Shown here piece after piece: positions 1-6,785 of a DNA stretch of 27,584 bases. The stretch spans positions 1 to 27,584 of IMG/VR virus record IMGVR_UViG_3300030110_001512; one strand, 5' to 3'. The stretch's first letter is position 1; the number at the start of each line of letters is the position of its first letter. Origin of the DNA: a virus. The position numbers were made by a program, and so were the translations under genes. The notes beneath the pieces were generated by a model. It saw nothing but the letters and a program-made list of their open reading frames with translations. It was not told the origin of the DNA and did not search any database.

Positions 1-2016
1 ATTTGGGCGCAAGAAAATGCAGCCGTTACTTTATTCCATAATAATGTAGCAAAATTTGCAACTACAAGTACAGGAGTAAAAGTAAGTGGTAGTGCAGAAA
101 AAGTTTTAGAATTAGATTCAAGTGCAGATACAGGTTCAATACATTTTGAGGAAGCTGGTACATTGAGAGGAATATTAGGTTTTAGTAATGGTTCAACAAT
201 TACTTCATATGCTTCTGATAATGATATGGTGCTTAGAAGTGAAGCAGGTTTATTATTAACAACAAATGCTGCTAATGTAGCTTTAACTTTAGATACATCA
301 CAGAACGCAACTTTTGCAGGAAATGTAAGTTTATCAGCAGGAGCATTGTCTATTACAGGAGATGGATCAAATGCCGCAACCTTAACAGAAAGTTCAGCAG
401 GTCTTTTAACAATAGCAACAGTTGATGATTTAATATTAGATTGTGGAGGAGATTTAACTTTAGATGCAGCAGGGAATGATATAAGATTAAAAGTTAATAA
501 TGTAGAGTATGGTAAATTTAAAGATGATTCTGATGATTTTGCTATTTTCTCATCAATACAAGACAAAGATATTTTATTTAAAGGAAATGATGGTGGGAGT
601 GTAATTACTGCTTTACAATTAGATATGTCTGCAGGTGGTAATGCAACTTTTGCAGGAAATGTAGGTGTAGCAGGAAAAACACCTGCTTATGGATTAAATT
701 TAGCACAAGGAACAGGGGCAGGTAATAAGATAGCTTGGACAGATGGAACACCAGATTTCGCAGCAAGTATTTATGCAAGTTCTTCAACTGATAAATTAAC
801 TTTTGCTACTAAAAATGCAAGTAATGTTGAAACTACTGCTTTAGAAATAGACACATCACAAAATGCAACTTTTGCAGGAACAGTTACAGCAACTGATGTA
901 TATGGCTCAAGCAGTTTACGATTAGCAGCTTTAGGTGGAACTGCTTATTTAGATTCAGGTTCTGGTTCTTCTGTAATAATTAGAACTAATGGCACAACAA
1001 CTGCTCTTACGCTGGATTCGTCACAAAATGCAACTTTTGCAGGAAATGTAACAGGTGGTAATGGTTCATTTACAAATTTAACAATTAATGCTACGGAAAA
1101 ATTAAGATTTGATGGTGCAGGCGGACATACTTATATTGAAGAAGATTCAAATGATACTTTAATTTTTGCAACAGGAGGTTCTACTGCATTATCAATAAAT
1201 ACAACTCAAGATGTTAGAACATATGCAAAACTTGGAATTAGAGTAGATGGGGATGCAATACCTTGGAGAGGAACTGCACAAATACCAGCAGTAATAAATT
1301 TAGCAGGAAATGGTGCACTATTTACAAGACCAGACCAAACTTATTTAAGTCAAAATTTTTATTATGATGCAAATGATAGTGGTGCAGTTATAGATGCGGG
1401 ACAAGCAAGTTTAATACAATGTAATGCAGGAGAAATTATATTTTCAGGAAGTACAACAGGGGCAAGTAGTGGTGCAACTATTAGTATTCAAGAAAGAATG
1501 CGTATAGACAGTTCAGGAAATGTTTTAGTTTCTAAACAAAGTCTAAATATTGGTACAGTAGGAACTGAATTTAGAGCAAATGGTCAATCGTTATTTACTT
1601 GTGATGGAGATAATTCAATAGATTTGAACAGGCTTACAAATGAGGGTGGAATTGCGATTTTTAGACAAGCGGGAACTGTGGTTGGTAACATATCTGTAAC
1701 AAGTTCAGCAACTACCTATAACACATCTTCTGATTATAGATTAAAAGAAGATTTACAAGACTTTGCAGGATTAGATATGGTTTCTAAAATACCTGTTTAT
1801 GACTTTAAATGGAAAACAGATGAAAGCAGAAGTTATGGGGTTATGGCTCACGAACTGCAAAAAGTTTTACCTCAAGCTGTAAGTGGAGAAAAAGATGCCG
1901 AAGAAATGCAATCTGTTGATTATTCGAAGATAGTACCATTGTTAGTTAAATCTATACAAGAACTAAAAGCAGAAATAGATAGATGCAAACAGAATAAATG
2001 TGAATGTAAAAATTAG
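1..2016 (+). CDS. Tail fibre protein with C-terminal S74 chaperone domain (5' partial)
   Basis: The frame is open from base 1 with no stop, so the start lies outside the window; the TTG at 163 is internal. The visible 671 residues are rich in Ser, Thr, Ala, Asn and Gly with a recurring SQNATFAGN unit, as in trimeric beta-helical fibre shafts. The last ~100 residues match the peptidase S74 intramolecular chaperone: an SDYRLKED motif (Ser-Asp at 1729-1734), then YDFKWK, YGVMAHELQ and VDYSKIVPLL, ending in a short helix. In this family the chaperone helps trimerisation and then cuts itself off just before that Ser. The protein probably binds the host surface. It lies upstream of the lysis genes, the usual late position. 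Domain call strong; receptor unknown. Confidence 0.85.
   Translation: MWAQENAAVTLFHNNVAKFATTSTGVKVSGSAEKVLELDSSADTGSIHFEEAGTLRGILGFSNGSTITSYASDNDMVLRSEAGLLLTTNAANVALTLDTSQNATFAGNVSLSAGALSITGDGSNAATLTESSAGLLTIATVDDLILDCGGDLTLDAAGNDIRLKVNNVEYGKFKDDSDDFAIFSSIQDKDILFKGNDGGSVITALQLDMSAGGNATFAGNVGVAGKTPAYGLNLAQGTGAGNKIAWTDGTPDFAASIYASSSTDKLTFATKNASNVETTALEIDTSQNATFAGTVTATDVYGSSSLRLAALGGTAYLDSGSGSSVIIRTNGTTTALTLDSSQNATFAGNVTGGNGSFTNLTINATEKLRFDGAGGHTYIEEDSNDTLIFATGGSTALSINTTQDVRTYAKLGIRVDGDAIPWRGTAQIPAVINLAGNGALFTRPDQTYLSQNFYYDANDSGAVIDAGQASLIQCNAGEIIFSGSTTGASSGATISIQERMRIDSSGNVLVSKQSLNIGTVGTEFRANGQSLFTCDGDNSIDLNRLTNEGGIAIFRQAGTVVGNISVTSSATTYNTSSDYRLKEDLQDFAGLDMVSKIPVYDFKWKTDESRSYGVMAHELQKVLPQAVSGEKDAEEMQSVDYSKIVPLLVKSIQELKAEIDRCKQNKCECKN
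289..1050 (+). repeat. Four dispersed copies of a fibre-shaft repeat unit
   Basis: Four copies of a short coding repeat, core ATGCAACTTTTGCAGGAA (first copy ACGCAA...), lie near 301-327, 640-663, 851-885 and 1021-1050. Three of them are preceded by codons for LDTS/IDTS/LDSS-like residues. They are in frame and encode SQNATFAGN(V/T) or a variant, so they look like structural repeats of the fibre shaft. The spacing is irregular (about 200-340 nt). Confidence 0.7.
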
Positions 2017-2049
2017 TATCTTAGTAACTTAATTTTAAAAATAAATAAA

Positions 2050-2298
2050 ATGTCAAAAATCAAAGAAAAAGAGTTAGAAGTATTACAAGAACAAGAAAAA
2101 AAGAAAGGTGCAATTTTGCACGATCTTGGCCTGTTAGACACGCAACGTCATTCATTAATGCATATTTATGCGGATTTAATGAAAGAACAACAAGATTCTA
2201 AAACTGAATTAGAAGAAAAATATGGTAAAATAAATATCAATCTTTCTGATGGTTCTTTTGAGGAAATAAAAGAAGAACAAGATGAAAAAAATAAGTAG
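2050..2298 (+). CDS. Small coiled-coil hypothetical protein
   Basis: An 82-residue, highly charged protein (Lys/Glu/Gln-rich), predicted helical through about residues 1-62, with no signal peptide or membrane segment. The ATG follows an A-rich leader typical of Bacteroidetes. Its end overlaps the endolysin start by 17 nt, so the two are probably translationally coupled. Small coiled-coil proteins at this place before the endolysin are common in flavobacterial phages, but I know no function. Confidence 0.75.
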   Translation: MSKIKEKELEVLQEQEKKKGAILHDLGLLDTQRHSLMHIYADLMKEQQDSKTELEEKYGKININLSDGSFEEIKEEQDEKNK

Positions 2299-2752
2299 TC
2301 ATATAAGTTATAAGGAAGCTACTAATTCTGCATATGCAAAGCAATTTGGTATAGTAAATAAGCCAAAGGCCGAACATATTAAAAATATGGAGTTAGTAGC
2401 TGAAAAGGTCTTTGAACCATTAAGAGAATGGGTTGGGGGACCTATTAAAATAAATAGTATGTATAGGTGTGAAGAACTTAATCGCGGTTTAAGAGGAAGT
2501 CCTGTTAGTAGTCATTTGACTGGAAATGCGATTGACTTAACCACAATGGGTAAAAAAACTAATGCTGAAATGTTTTATTACATTAAAGATAATTTAGATT
2601 TTGACCAATTGATTTGGGAATACTATAACGGCGATCAGCCGATATGGTTGCACGTTTCATACAAAAGTAAAAAAGATAATCGAAAGCAAGTATTAGTCAT
2701 CAAAAAAAGAGGTGTTTATCATACTTGGCAAGATTGTAAAGATTGTGAATAA
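2282..2752 (+). CDS. Endolysin, peptidase M15 family (D,D-/L,D-carboxypeptidase-like)
   Basis: A 156-residue zinc peptidase of the M15_3/VanY-like fold, predicted to cut the peptide part of peptidoglycan at lysis. The zinc site is readable: the SHxxGxAxD pattern gives His78 and Asp85, and His124 in the LHVS segment is the third ligand. The MYRCEELN segment before it is typical of the family. No N-terminal signal peptide is visible, so export would need a holin; a 3TM holin lies downstream at 4125-4556. Length is normal for a single-domain M15 endolysin. The cassette of membrane genes that follows supports a lysis role. Confidence 0.88.
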   Translation: MKKISSHISYKEATNSAYAKQFGIVNKPKAEHIKNMELVAEKVFEPLREWVGGPIKINSMYRCEELNRGLRGSPVSSHLTGNAIDLTTMGKKTNAEMFYYIKDNLDFDQLIWEYYNGDQPIWLHVSYKSKKDNRKQVLVIKKRGVYHTWQDCKDCE

Positions 2753-2882
2753 CTGGGAATTTGCAATAATAGATAAATCAAAAACTGGATTGTTATTGGG
2801 TTTCAGTTATATACCTGATAATGATTTTACAGAGCTTAACATTTATTTTTTTATTGTAGTTTTTCATTTTAAATTTTATTAA
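2745..2882 (+). CDS. Small hypothetical protein, GTG start
   Basis: A 45-residue frame begins with GTG inside the last codons of the endolysin (8-nt overlap), and its TAA directly abuts the ATG of the next gene (TAAATG). The product starts VNNWEFAIID, has a TGLLLGFSY stretch, and ends in a hydrophobic, aromatic tail (residues about 31-45). That tight packing on both sides argues for a real gene. Small proteins with a WEF start and an aromatic C-terminus seem familiar beside lysis genes of flavobacterial phages, but this is from memory. Function unknown. Confidence 0.6.
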   Translation: MNNWEFAIIDKSKTGLLLGFSYIPDNDFTELNIYFFIVVFHFKFY

Positions 2883-3347
2883 ATGCCAATACCAAGCAAA
2901 AAAGTAGGAGAAAAGCAAAGTCAATATATGATTCGTTGTGTTCCACAAATGATGAAATATCACGATAAACAACAGGCTATTGCTATTTGTTATAGGGCTT
3001 TTCAAGGTAAAATGATAAACCTAGAGACTTATAATGATTACCCCCAAAGTGCCTCAAATAACGCTAAAAAGGTGCTTAGATGGCGAGATAAACACGGAGA
3101 CGAAGTTAAAGGAATGACAAGAGTTGGTTGGGTTCGTGCAAATCAACTAGCAAACAAAGAGAATATAAGTCGTGAAACAATAGCTAGAATGTCAGCTTTT
3201 CAAAGACATAAAAAAAATGCAGAAGTAGATGCTAAATTTAAATCAACACCTTGGAAGGATAAAGGCTATGTAGCTTGGCTTGGGTGGGGTGGTACAAGTG
3301 GCATTAATTGGGCATCAAAAAAACTAAAACAGATTGATAAAAAATGA
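2883..3347 (+). CDS. Phage protein with the RAxQLA/WGG structural-module motif
   Basis: A basic 154-residue protein with two parts. Residues about 8-40 contain YMIRCVPQMMKYHDKQQAIAICY, in spaced form a Cys-containing module (C19, C36) that I associate with head-protein extensions. Residues about 55-145 contain SNNAKKVLRWRDKHG, GWVRANQLANKE, a RMSAFQRH segment, and GYVAWLGWGG near the end. That second module occurs alone or fused to phage head proteins (portals, protease/scaffold proteins). Here it is separate and in the lysis region. It overlaps the next gene by ATGA. Its biochemical role is not known to me; a virion-associated role is inference. Confidence 0.72.
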   Translation: MPIPSKKVGEKQSQYMIRCVPQMMKYHDKQQAIAICYRAFQGKMINLETYNDYPQSASNNAKKVLRWRDKHGDEVKGMTRVGWVRANQLANKENISRETIARMSAFQRHKKNAEVDAKFKSTPWKDKGYVAWLGWGGTSGINWASKKLKQIDKK

Positions 3348-3526
3348 TTATGGATTATAAAACCCTCGCAATTAATATTGGCACTTTTGGAATATCATTA
3401 ACAAACATAGATATGGTTTTAAAGATTATTTTACTTAGTGTTACAATTGGGTACACGGCACAAAAATGGTATTTAATGAACAAAGACAAAAACAGCAAAA
3501 AAAACAATGGCAACAAAAATAAGTGA
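3344..3526 (+). CDS. Small membrane protein (lysis cassette)
   Basis: A 60-residue protein with a hydrophobic span of roughly residues 9-38 and a strongly basic Lys/Asn-rich tail. Its start overlaps the preceding stop (ATGA); an in-frame ATG at 3350 is an alternative. It lies within a run of membrane proteins after the endolysin and could be a holin or holin partner. That role is inferred from topology and place only. Confidence 0.65.
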   Translation: MIMDYKTLAINIGTFGISLTNIDMVLKIILLSVTIGYTAQKWYLMNKDKNSKKNNGNKNK

Positions 3527-3815
3527 AGATACAAACGTACAATTAGATCTTAAAACTATTGCAATGATAGTTGGTGGGGCTATATCTCTTGCAAGTATGT
3601 GGTTTACTTTACAAGGCGAAATACAGGATTTAAACAACAAACTAGATAATTTTAGTAGTGATGAGTTTGTACAAAAAATGGAGTTTCAATTAAAAGATGA
3701 GCTTGTAAGAAGTACAATAATTACAATAGAAAAATCTACAGATGGTTTAAAAGAAGATATAATTGACAATAAAGACAGAATAAATAAGTTAGAAGATAAA
3801 GTTTACAGAAGATGA
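3507..3815 (+). CDS. Membrane-anchored coiled-coil protein (holin/spanin-like)
   Basis: 102 residues: a short polar N-terminus, one hydrophobic segment at about 16-35 (TIAMIVGGAISLASMWF), then a charged helical region to the end with heptad-like spacing. This layout resembles phage inner-membrane anchors of lysis cassettes, such as i-spanin-like or haemolysin XhlA-like proteins. The gene overlaps its neighbours by 20 nt upstream and 4 nt downstream. It is a lysis accessory candidate; the exact class cannot be decided from sequence alone. Confidence 0.65.
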   Translation: MATKISEDTNVQLDLKTIAMIVGGAISLASMWFTLQGEIQDLNNKLDNFSSDEFVQKMEFQLKDELVRSTIITIEKSTDGLKEDIIDNKDRINKLEDKVYRR

Positions 3816-4135
3816 AAAAATTAATATACATATTTTTTTTCTTATTAGCTTGTTCAATCAACGCACAAGAATTAAAATTATTACACATTAACGCTAAATG
3901 GAATCAATCTAATAATTATAATCTTAGGGGCATACAGAATTGTGTTGTACAATATGCATTATTAGAAGATCAAACACTTTCATTAAGAGAACAAATTAAA
4001 TCCGTACCGGTTATTATTTTATTGGATAAACACGGAAAGCCAAGAGGTCAATGGAAAGCAGGCCTTAATTTTAAAATACTTGTGCCTAAAGAAGAAATAC
4101 AGGACAGAATAAATGTAATTTATAATGAAAACTAA
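3812..4135 (+). CDS. Secreted thioredoxin-fold-like protein lacking the CXXC site
   Basis: 107 residues with a clear signal peptide (MKKLIYIFFFLLAC...), probable cleavage after INA at residue 18; LLAC at 11-14 could also be a weak lipobox. The mature part follows thioredoxin layout: LLHINAKW stands where thioredoxins have FxAxWC, and SVPVIILLD (Pro66) matches the cis-Pro strand, followed by GKPRGQWKAG. Tryptophan 30 is followed by Asn-Gln-Ser-Asn, so the redox CXXC is missing. It is probably a periplasmic binding or structural protein, not an oxidoreductase. It sits inside the lysis cassette and overlaps both neighbours. Fold assignment is moderate. Confidence 0.65.
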   Translation: MKKLIYIFFFLLACSINAQELKLLHINAKWNQSNNYNLRGIQNCVVQYALLEDQTLSLREQIKSVPVIILLDKHGKPRGQWKAGLNFKILVPKEEIQDRINVIYNEN

Positions 4136-4556
4136 AAAGAAATTTAACGAAACTAAAGTAGGAAAATTCCTTAGTAAAGTCGCCCCTAAATTACTAAATA
4201 CAGTTGGAGGGGTATTACCAGATGGAGGTGCATTAGGTGTTCTTAAAAACATTATAAGTGAAGCTCCAACAGTAGATATAACACCACAAGATAAAGAAAT
4301 GGCATTAAAATTGCTAGAACAAGATATTACAGAAATGCAGGAAATTACAAAAAGATGGGAAGCAGATTCTAAGTCTGGATGGTTAGCTGCTAATGTAAGG
4401 CCATTAACCCTTATATTTTTTTCTTTAGCTTACGTTGTAGGGTGGTATTTAAATTATTCATTAGATAGTATTACAGGTTTATTATCGTTGATTGTAGGAG
4501 CTTATTTTGGCTCTAGAGGAATAGAAAAAGTAATGGGTAATAATAGACACAAATAA
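4125..4556 (+). CDS. Holin of the GTA-type 3TM family
   Basis: 143 residues. Residues about 60-80 give the conserved helix with EMALKLLEQDITEMQEITKR (charged, amphipathic), followed by ADSKSGWLAANVRPLTL and two hydrophobic segments at about 95-110 and 117-128 around a short Asn/Ser loop. The W-x-x-x-N-V-R-P-L motif and layout match the holin family first named from gene-transfer-agent release clusters. Its job would be to perforate the inner membrane and time endolysin release. The downstream 39-residue gene starts in its stop codon. Confidence 0.82.
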   Translation: MKTKKKFNETKVGKFLSKVAPKLLNTVGGVLPDGGALGVLKNIISEAPTVDITPQDKEMALKLLEQDITEMQEITKRWEADSKSGWLAANVRPLTLIFFSLAYVVGWYLNYSLDSITGLLSLIVGAYFGSRGIEKVMGNNRHK

Positions 4557-4675
4557 TGGCAAGAAAAATAATTAGTACCTTTATAAAAAGTAATAGAAAA
4601 AAAAGACCAGGAAGACACTCTAAGAATCAATCATTATCTCAACGTAAAAAAAAATACATAGGTCAAGGTAAATAA
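4556..4675 (+). CDS. Very basic 39-residue microprotein
   Basis: ATG overlaps the holin stop by one base and the frame runs 39 codons to TAA. The product is almost wholly Lys/Arg/Ser/Gln and polar, with KKRPGRHSKNQS and a YIGQG end. The RPGRH...YxGQG pattern is familiar as a tiny gene in flavobacterial phage lysis regions. Packing (1-nt overlap upstream, 1-nt gap downstream) supports translation. It may bind nucleic acid, but that is only a guess from charge. Confidence 0.6.
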   Translation: MARKIISTFIKSNRKKRPGRHSKNQSLSQRKKKYIGQGK

Positions 4676-4676
4676 T

Positions 4677-4799
4677 ATGGAAACACTAAAACACTTACTA
4701 GGAATTTGTGGTGAACCTCACCCAAACATTTATACAATTATATTATTAATAATTATTACAGCTTCTATTTTAAAATACAAAAAATCAAAAGTTAAATAA
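4677..4799 (+). CDS. 40-residue single-span membrane protein
   Basis: The frame begins one base after the previous stop and encodes 40 residues: METLKHLLGICGEPHPNIYT, then a hydrophobic helix of about residues 18-33 (Ile/Leu-rich), then a Lys-rich tail. The GICGEPHP N-terminus recurs in my memory in small flavophage proteins. It is a likely inner-membrane lysis accessory. Last gene of the cassette before a non-coding stretch. Confidence 0.6.
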   Translation: METLKHLLGICGEPHPNIYTIILLIIITASILKYKKSKVK

Positions 4800-4958
4800 T
4801 TTTTATATATTTGTCAGCCTGTCGCAAATCAGTCTAAGTTGCAAAACTTCTGGAAACACCAGTTGGATCGTGTAAATATTTTTATTAAGATTTTTTTTCT
4901 TTTTTTTTGGGGGTTTTTTTTTCTTTTTTTTTACTATATTATTAAAAAGTATAATAAG
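4800..4958 (+). promoter_or_regulatory. Non-coding leader with a -7-like box and a T/G homopolymer tract
   Basis: Bases 4806-4813 read TATATTTG, matching the Bacteroidetes -7 box TAnnTTTG, but no TTG lies at a suitable distance upstream, so this is at best a half-promoter. Downstream are two small inverted repeats, AAGTT-GCAA-AACTT (about 4838-4851) and CTGG-AAACA-CCAG (about 4851-4863), then a nearly pure T tract broken by C and by GGGGG (about 4891-4931). An open frame from 4839 passes through this tract but its translation is low-complexity Phe/Leu and not gene-like. Confidence 0.35.
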
Positions 4959-5360
4959 ATGCCAAGAAAAATATCTAGAAAGAATTTAATAAAAAAATTA
5001 GATACTATATTTAGTGAATACATAAGACGTAAATATGCTAATAAAAAAGGTATAGTAAAGTGTTATACTTGTAATAAGAAAGCATATTGGAAAGGTCAAG
5101 GTATGCAGAATGGTCATTTCATATCTAGAGCATCTAGAATACTTAGATGGGATGAAAGAAATTGTCGAGTACAATGTTATGCTTGTAATTGTATGAGATA
5201 TGGTCAGAATTACATATTTGCTATGAATCTTAATAAGGAATATGGGTATGATATTGCTGCTGAATTACTACAACAATCTAGACAACTAATTAAACAAACA
5301 GATTTTGAATTGCAAGATTTAATAAATAAATATAAATGTCTTGTCGATAATATGGAATAA
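4959..5360 (+). CDS. ninG: NinG-family recombination nuclease (HNH-like zinc protein)
   Basis: 133 residues from the ATG at 4959, chosen because the frame upstream (to 4839) only translates the T-rich leader. The zinc/HNH core is visible: CYTC (Cys35, Cys38), NGHF with His53, RWDERNC, and CYAC (Cys73, Cys76), followed by a helical tail with LQDLINKY. This matches lambda NinG, a recombination-associated protein thought to act as a structure-dependent endonuclease in place of RecBCD-type functions. The ERF annealing protein downstream fits the same pathway. A terminator follows. Confidence 0.85.
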   Translation: MPRKISRKNLIKKLDTIFSEYIRRKYANKKGIVKCYTCNKKAYWKGQGMQNGHFISRASRILRWDERNCRVQCYACNCMRYGQNYIFAMNLNKEYGYDIAAELLQQSRQLIKQTDFELQDLINKYKCLVDNME

Positions 5361-5373
5361 ATCAGTATATTTG
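5341..5373 (+). promoter_or_regulatory. Candidate promoter (TTG-N22-TATATTTG) at the end of ninG
   Basis: TTG at 5341-5343 and TATATTTG at 5366-5373 match the Bacteroidetes -33/-7 elements with a 22-nt spacer, within the known 17-23 range. Transcription would begin near 5380 and meet the terminator at 5404-5432 after only about 50 nt. In A+T-rich DNA such matches arise by chance, so confidence is low. Confidence 0.35.
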
Positions 5374-5403
5374 ATTGTTCTTGTTGTATTGTCTTTGAGA
5401 AAG

Positions 5404-5432
5404 GGGTAAATTTATTTTTACCCTTTTTTTTT
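5404..5432 (+). terminator. Intrinsic terminator after ninG
   Basis: GGGTAAA (5404-5410), a 6-nt loop and TTTACCC (5417-5423) form a perfect 7-bp stem followed by nine T (5424-5432). It closes the lysis/ninG unit. Confidence 0.85.
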
Positions 5433-5437
5433 ATTTT

Positions 5438-5470
5438 ATAGTTAATTATTAAATTTTTTGTTTATATTTA
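5438..5470 (+). promoter_or_regulatory. Candidate promoter for the ERF/SSB unit
   Basis: TATATTTA at 5463-5470 is identical to the -7 box of the promoter at 8936-8943, and the sequence before it (GTTAATTATTAAA) resembles that promoter's GTTAATTAATAAA segment. The -33 position reads TAG rather than TTG, with a 21-nt spacer. It lies directly after a terminator and 25 nt before the next ATG, which supports a fresh start of transcription here. Confidence 0.5.
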
Positions 5471-5494
5471 TAGTCTAATTTAAAAACAATAGAT

Positions 5495-5650
5495 ATGGCA
5501 ATACGCACACAGTCAGATGACTTAAAACAGGAAATTAACACTTTAGAGGTTCAATTACAACACGCACAATTATTTGGTGATGTAGAATCTCAAAAAAGAA
5601 TCTTCAATCAAATATGCGAAAAGAAAAGCATATTAATTAACATACAATAA
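5495..5650 (+). CDS. 51-residue hypothetical protein
   Basis: ATG after an A-rich leader (AAAAACAATAGAT), 51 codons, TAA one base before the next ATG. The product (MAIRTQSDDLKQEIN...) is predicted mainly helical with a possible short coiled coil (residues about 8-28) and one Cys. It is the first gene of a four-gene unit with ERF and the SSB-like protein. Function unknown; a structural or regulatory helper of recombination would be a guess. Confidence 0.6.
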   Translation: MAIRTQSDDLKQEINTLEVQLQHAQLFGDVESQKRIFNQICEKKSILINIQ

Positions 5651-5651
5651 T

Positions 5652-5876
5652 ATGTATAGTAATATAGATAAAGATAAAAATAAAACAGTCTCATTTTATG
5701 AGCATAATGTTCTCGTTTCTTATTACATTAATATTATTAAGAAACGTGAGAAAACTATTTCAGAACTTAAACAAGAAATAGTAAAGCTAAAAGGACAGAA
5801 AGAATGTTTAGAAGCTAAATTAGAAATCAAAGATAGAACAGTAAATTTAAATAATTATGAAGGGTATATACAATAA
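5652..5876 (+). CDS. Coiled-coil hypothetical protein
   Basis: 74 residues; residues about 26-63 are a Lys/Glu-rich helix with heptad-like Leu/Ile spacing. It begins one base after the previous stop and overlaps the ERF gene by 20 nt, so it belongs to the recombination unit. No recognisable catalytic motif. Function unknown. Confidence 0.68.
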   Translation: MYSNIDKDKNKTVSFYEHNVLVSYYINIIKKREKTISELKQEIVKLKGQKECLEAKLEIKDRTVNLNNYEGYIQ

Positions 5877-6369
5877 GTTGTTTAGTCTCCAGAGTGAGAT
5901 TGGCAAAATCAATAAAGATCAAACAAATCCATATTACAAGTCAAAGTATTTTGATATTAATTCTTTATTATCACAACTACAACCATTACTTAAAAAACAT
6001 AAGTTATTATTAATTCAACCTATAACAGACAATTATGTTAGAAGTGTATTAGTAGATTTAGAACACAAAGGAGAATTAATGAGTTCAGTAGAATCTTCTA
6101 TTAAATTACCAACAGACTTAGATGCACAAAAAATAGGTGGTGCAATTACATTTTATCGTAGATATTCATTAACTTCATTATTGGCTTTAGAGGCTGAAGA
6201 TGATGATGGAAATTCTACAGTAAAAAAACCTAATCTATATGAAAATGTAGGTAAGTGGAATGAAGTTGTTTCTGCATTAAAAGATGGAACAGTTAGCTTT
6301 GATTATGTTAAAAGTAAATTTAATATTAGTAAAGTAGAAAATAAATTAAAATCAATAATAAATAAATAA
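5857..6369 (+). CDS. ERF-family single-strand annealing protein
   Basis: 170 residues. The N-terminal helix contains LQSEIGKINKDQTNPYYKSKY, in which NPYYKSKY is the typical ERF entry motif; residues 94-103 (GGAITFYRRY) and the following SLTSLLALEAEDDDGN are the family signature (P22 Erf / ul36 Sak-like). The protein would anneal complementary single strands during phage recombination and repair. It pairs logically with the SSB-like protein directly downstream and NinG upstream. The C-terminus (about 130-170) is a short Lys-rich tail, perhaps for partner contact. Confidence 0.9.
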   Translation: MKGIYNKLFSLQSEIGKINKDQTNPYYKSKYFDINSLLSQLQPLLKKHKLLLIQPITDNYVRSVLVDLEHKGELMSSVESSIKLPTDLDAQKIGGAITFYRRYSLTSLLALEAEDDDGNSTVKKPNLYENVGKWNEVVSALKDGTVSFDYVKSKFNISKVENKLKSIINK

Positions 6370-6372
6370 ATT

Positions 6373-6714
6373 ATGAGTACATTAATAAATGCAAGTATTA
6401 GGGTAGATAAACTTCCCAAAGAAAAATTCATCAAAGGTAAAATACAAAAAGTAAATGGTAAAGAAGTACAGCCTGTTTACTATAATTTAACAATTTCTGT
6501 TAGTGATGAAACTAGATATGGTAACAATGTTGCTATAACTGATTCTCAAACAAAAGAAGAACGCGATGCTAAAAAAGAAAAAAATTATTTAGGTAATGGG
6601 AAAGTTGTTTGGACTGATGGCAATGTAGTATTAGCTGAAAAAGAAAATACTGACCATATAGTTGCAGGGACTGAATCTGCCTACATTAAAGAAAAATCCG
6701 ACTTACCATTTTAA
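6373..6714 (+). CDS. Single-stranded-DNA-binding-protein-like
   Basis: 113 residues, beta-rich in appearance, with INASIRVDKL, YYNLTISVSDETRYGNN and LGNGKVVWTDG. The last residues are KSDLPF, which matches the DxxPF acidic-aromatic tip by which bacterial SSBs hold partner proteins. No strict OB-fold motif can be proven by eye. Its place 3 nt after the ERF gene and before a terminator supports a single-strand-binding role alongside annealing. Proteins with this sequence pattern are frequent in flavobacterial phages. Confidence 0.72.
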   Translation: MSTLINASIRVDKLPKEKFIKGKIQKVNGKEVQPVYYNLTISVSDETRYGNNVAITDSQTKEERDAKKEKNYLGNGKVVWTDGNVVLAEKENTDHIVAGTESAYIKEKSDLPF

Positions 6715-6737
6715 TAAATTAGTTTTTTTTAATAATT

Positions 6738-6774
6738 AAAAGGTATGGATGTTAAATCTGTACCTTTTTTTTTT
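6738..6774 (+). terminator. Intrinsic terminator after the SSB-like gene
   Basis: AAAAGGTA (6738-6745) pairs with TACCTTTT (6761-6768), with GAT/ATC as an inner helix, followed by an unbroken T run to 6774. It separates the ERF/SSB unit from the ATPase gene. The outer stem resembles that of the terminator after the capsid gene (24590-24624). Confidence 0.85.
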
Positions 6775-6785
6775 ATCTTTATTCA

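Noticed and set aside
1-22. Match of the window start (ATTTGGGCGCAAG) with 22417-22430
   Set aside because: The shared string is short and codes IWAQ in both; the surroundings differ, so it is not evidence for a terminal repeat or duplication.
4839-4958. N-terminal extension of the NinG frame
   Set aside because: It would add 40 mostly Phe/Leu/Ile residues read from a T homopolymer tract; NinG proteins start close to ATG 4959.
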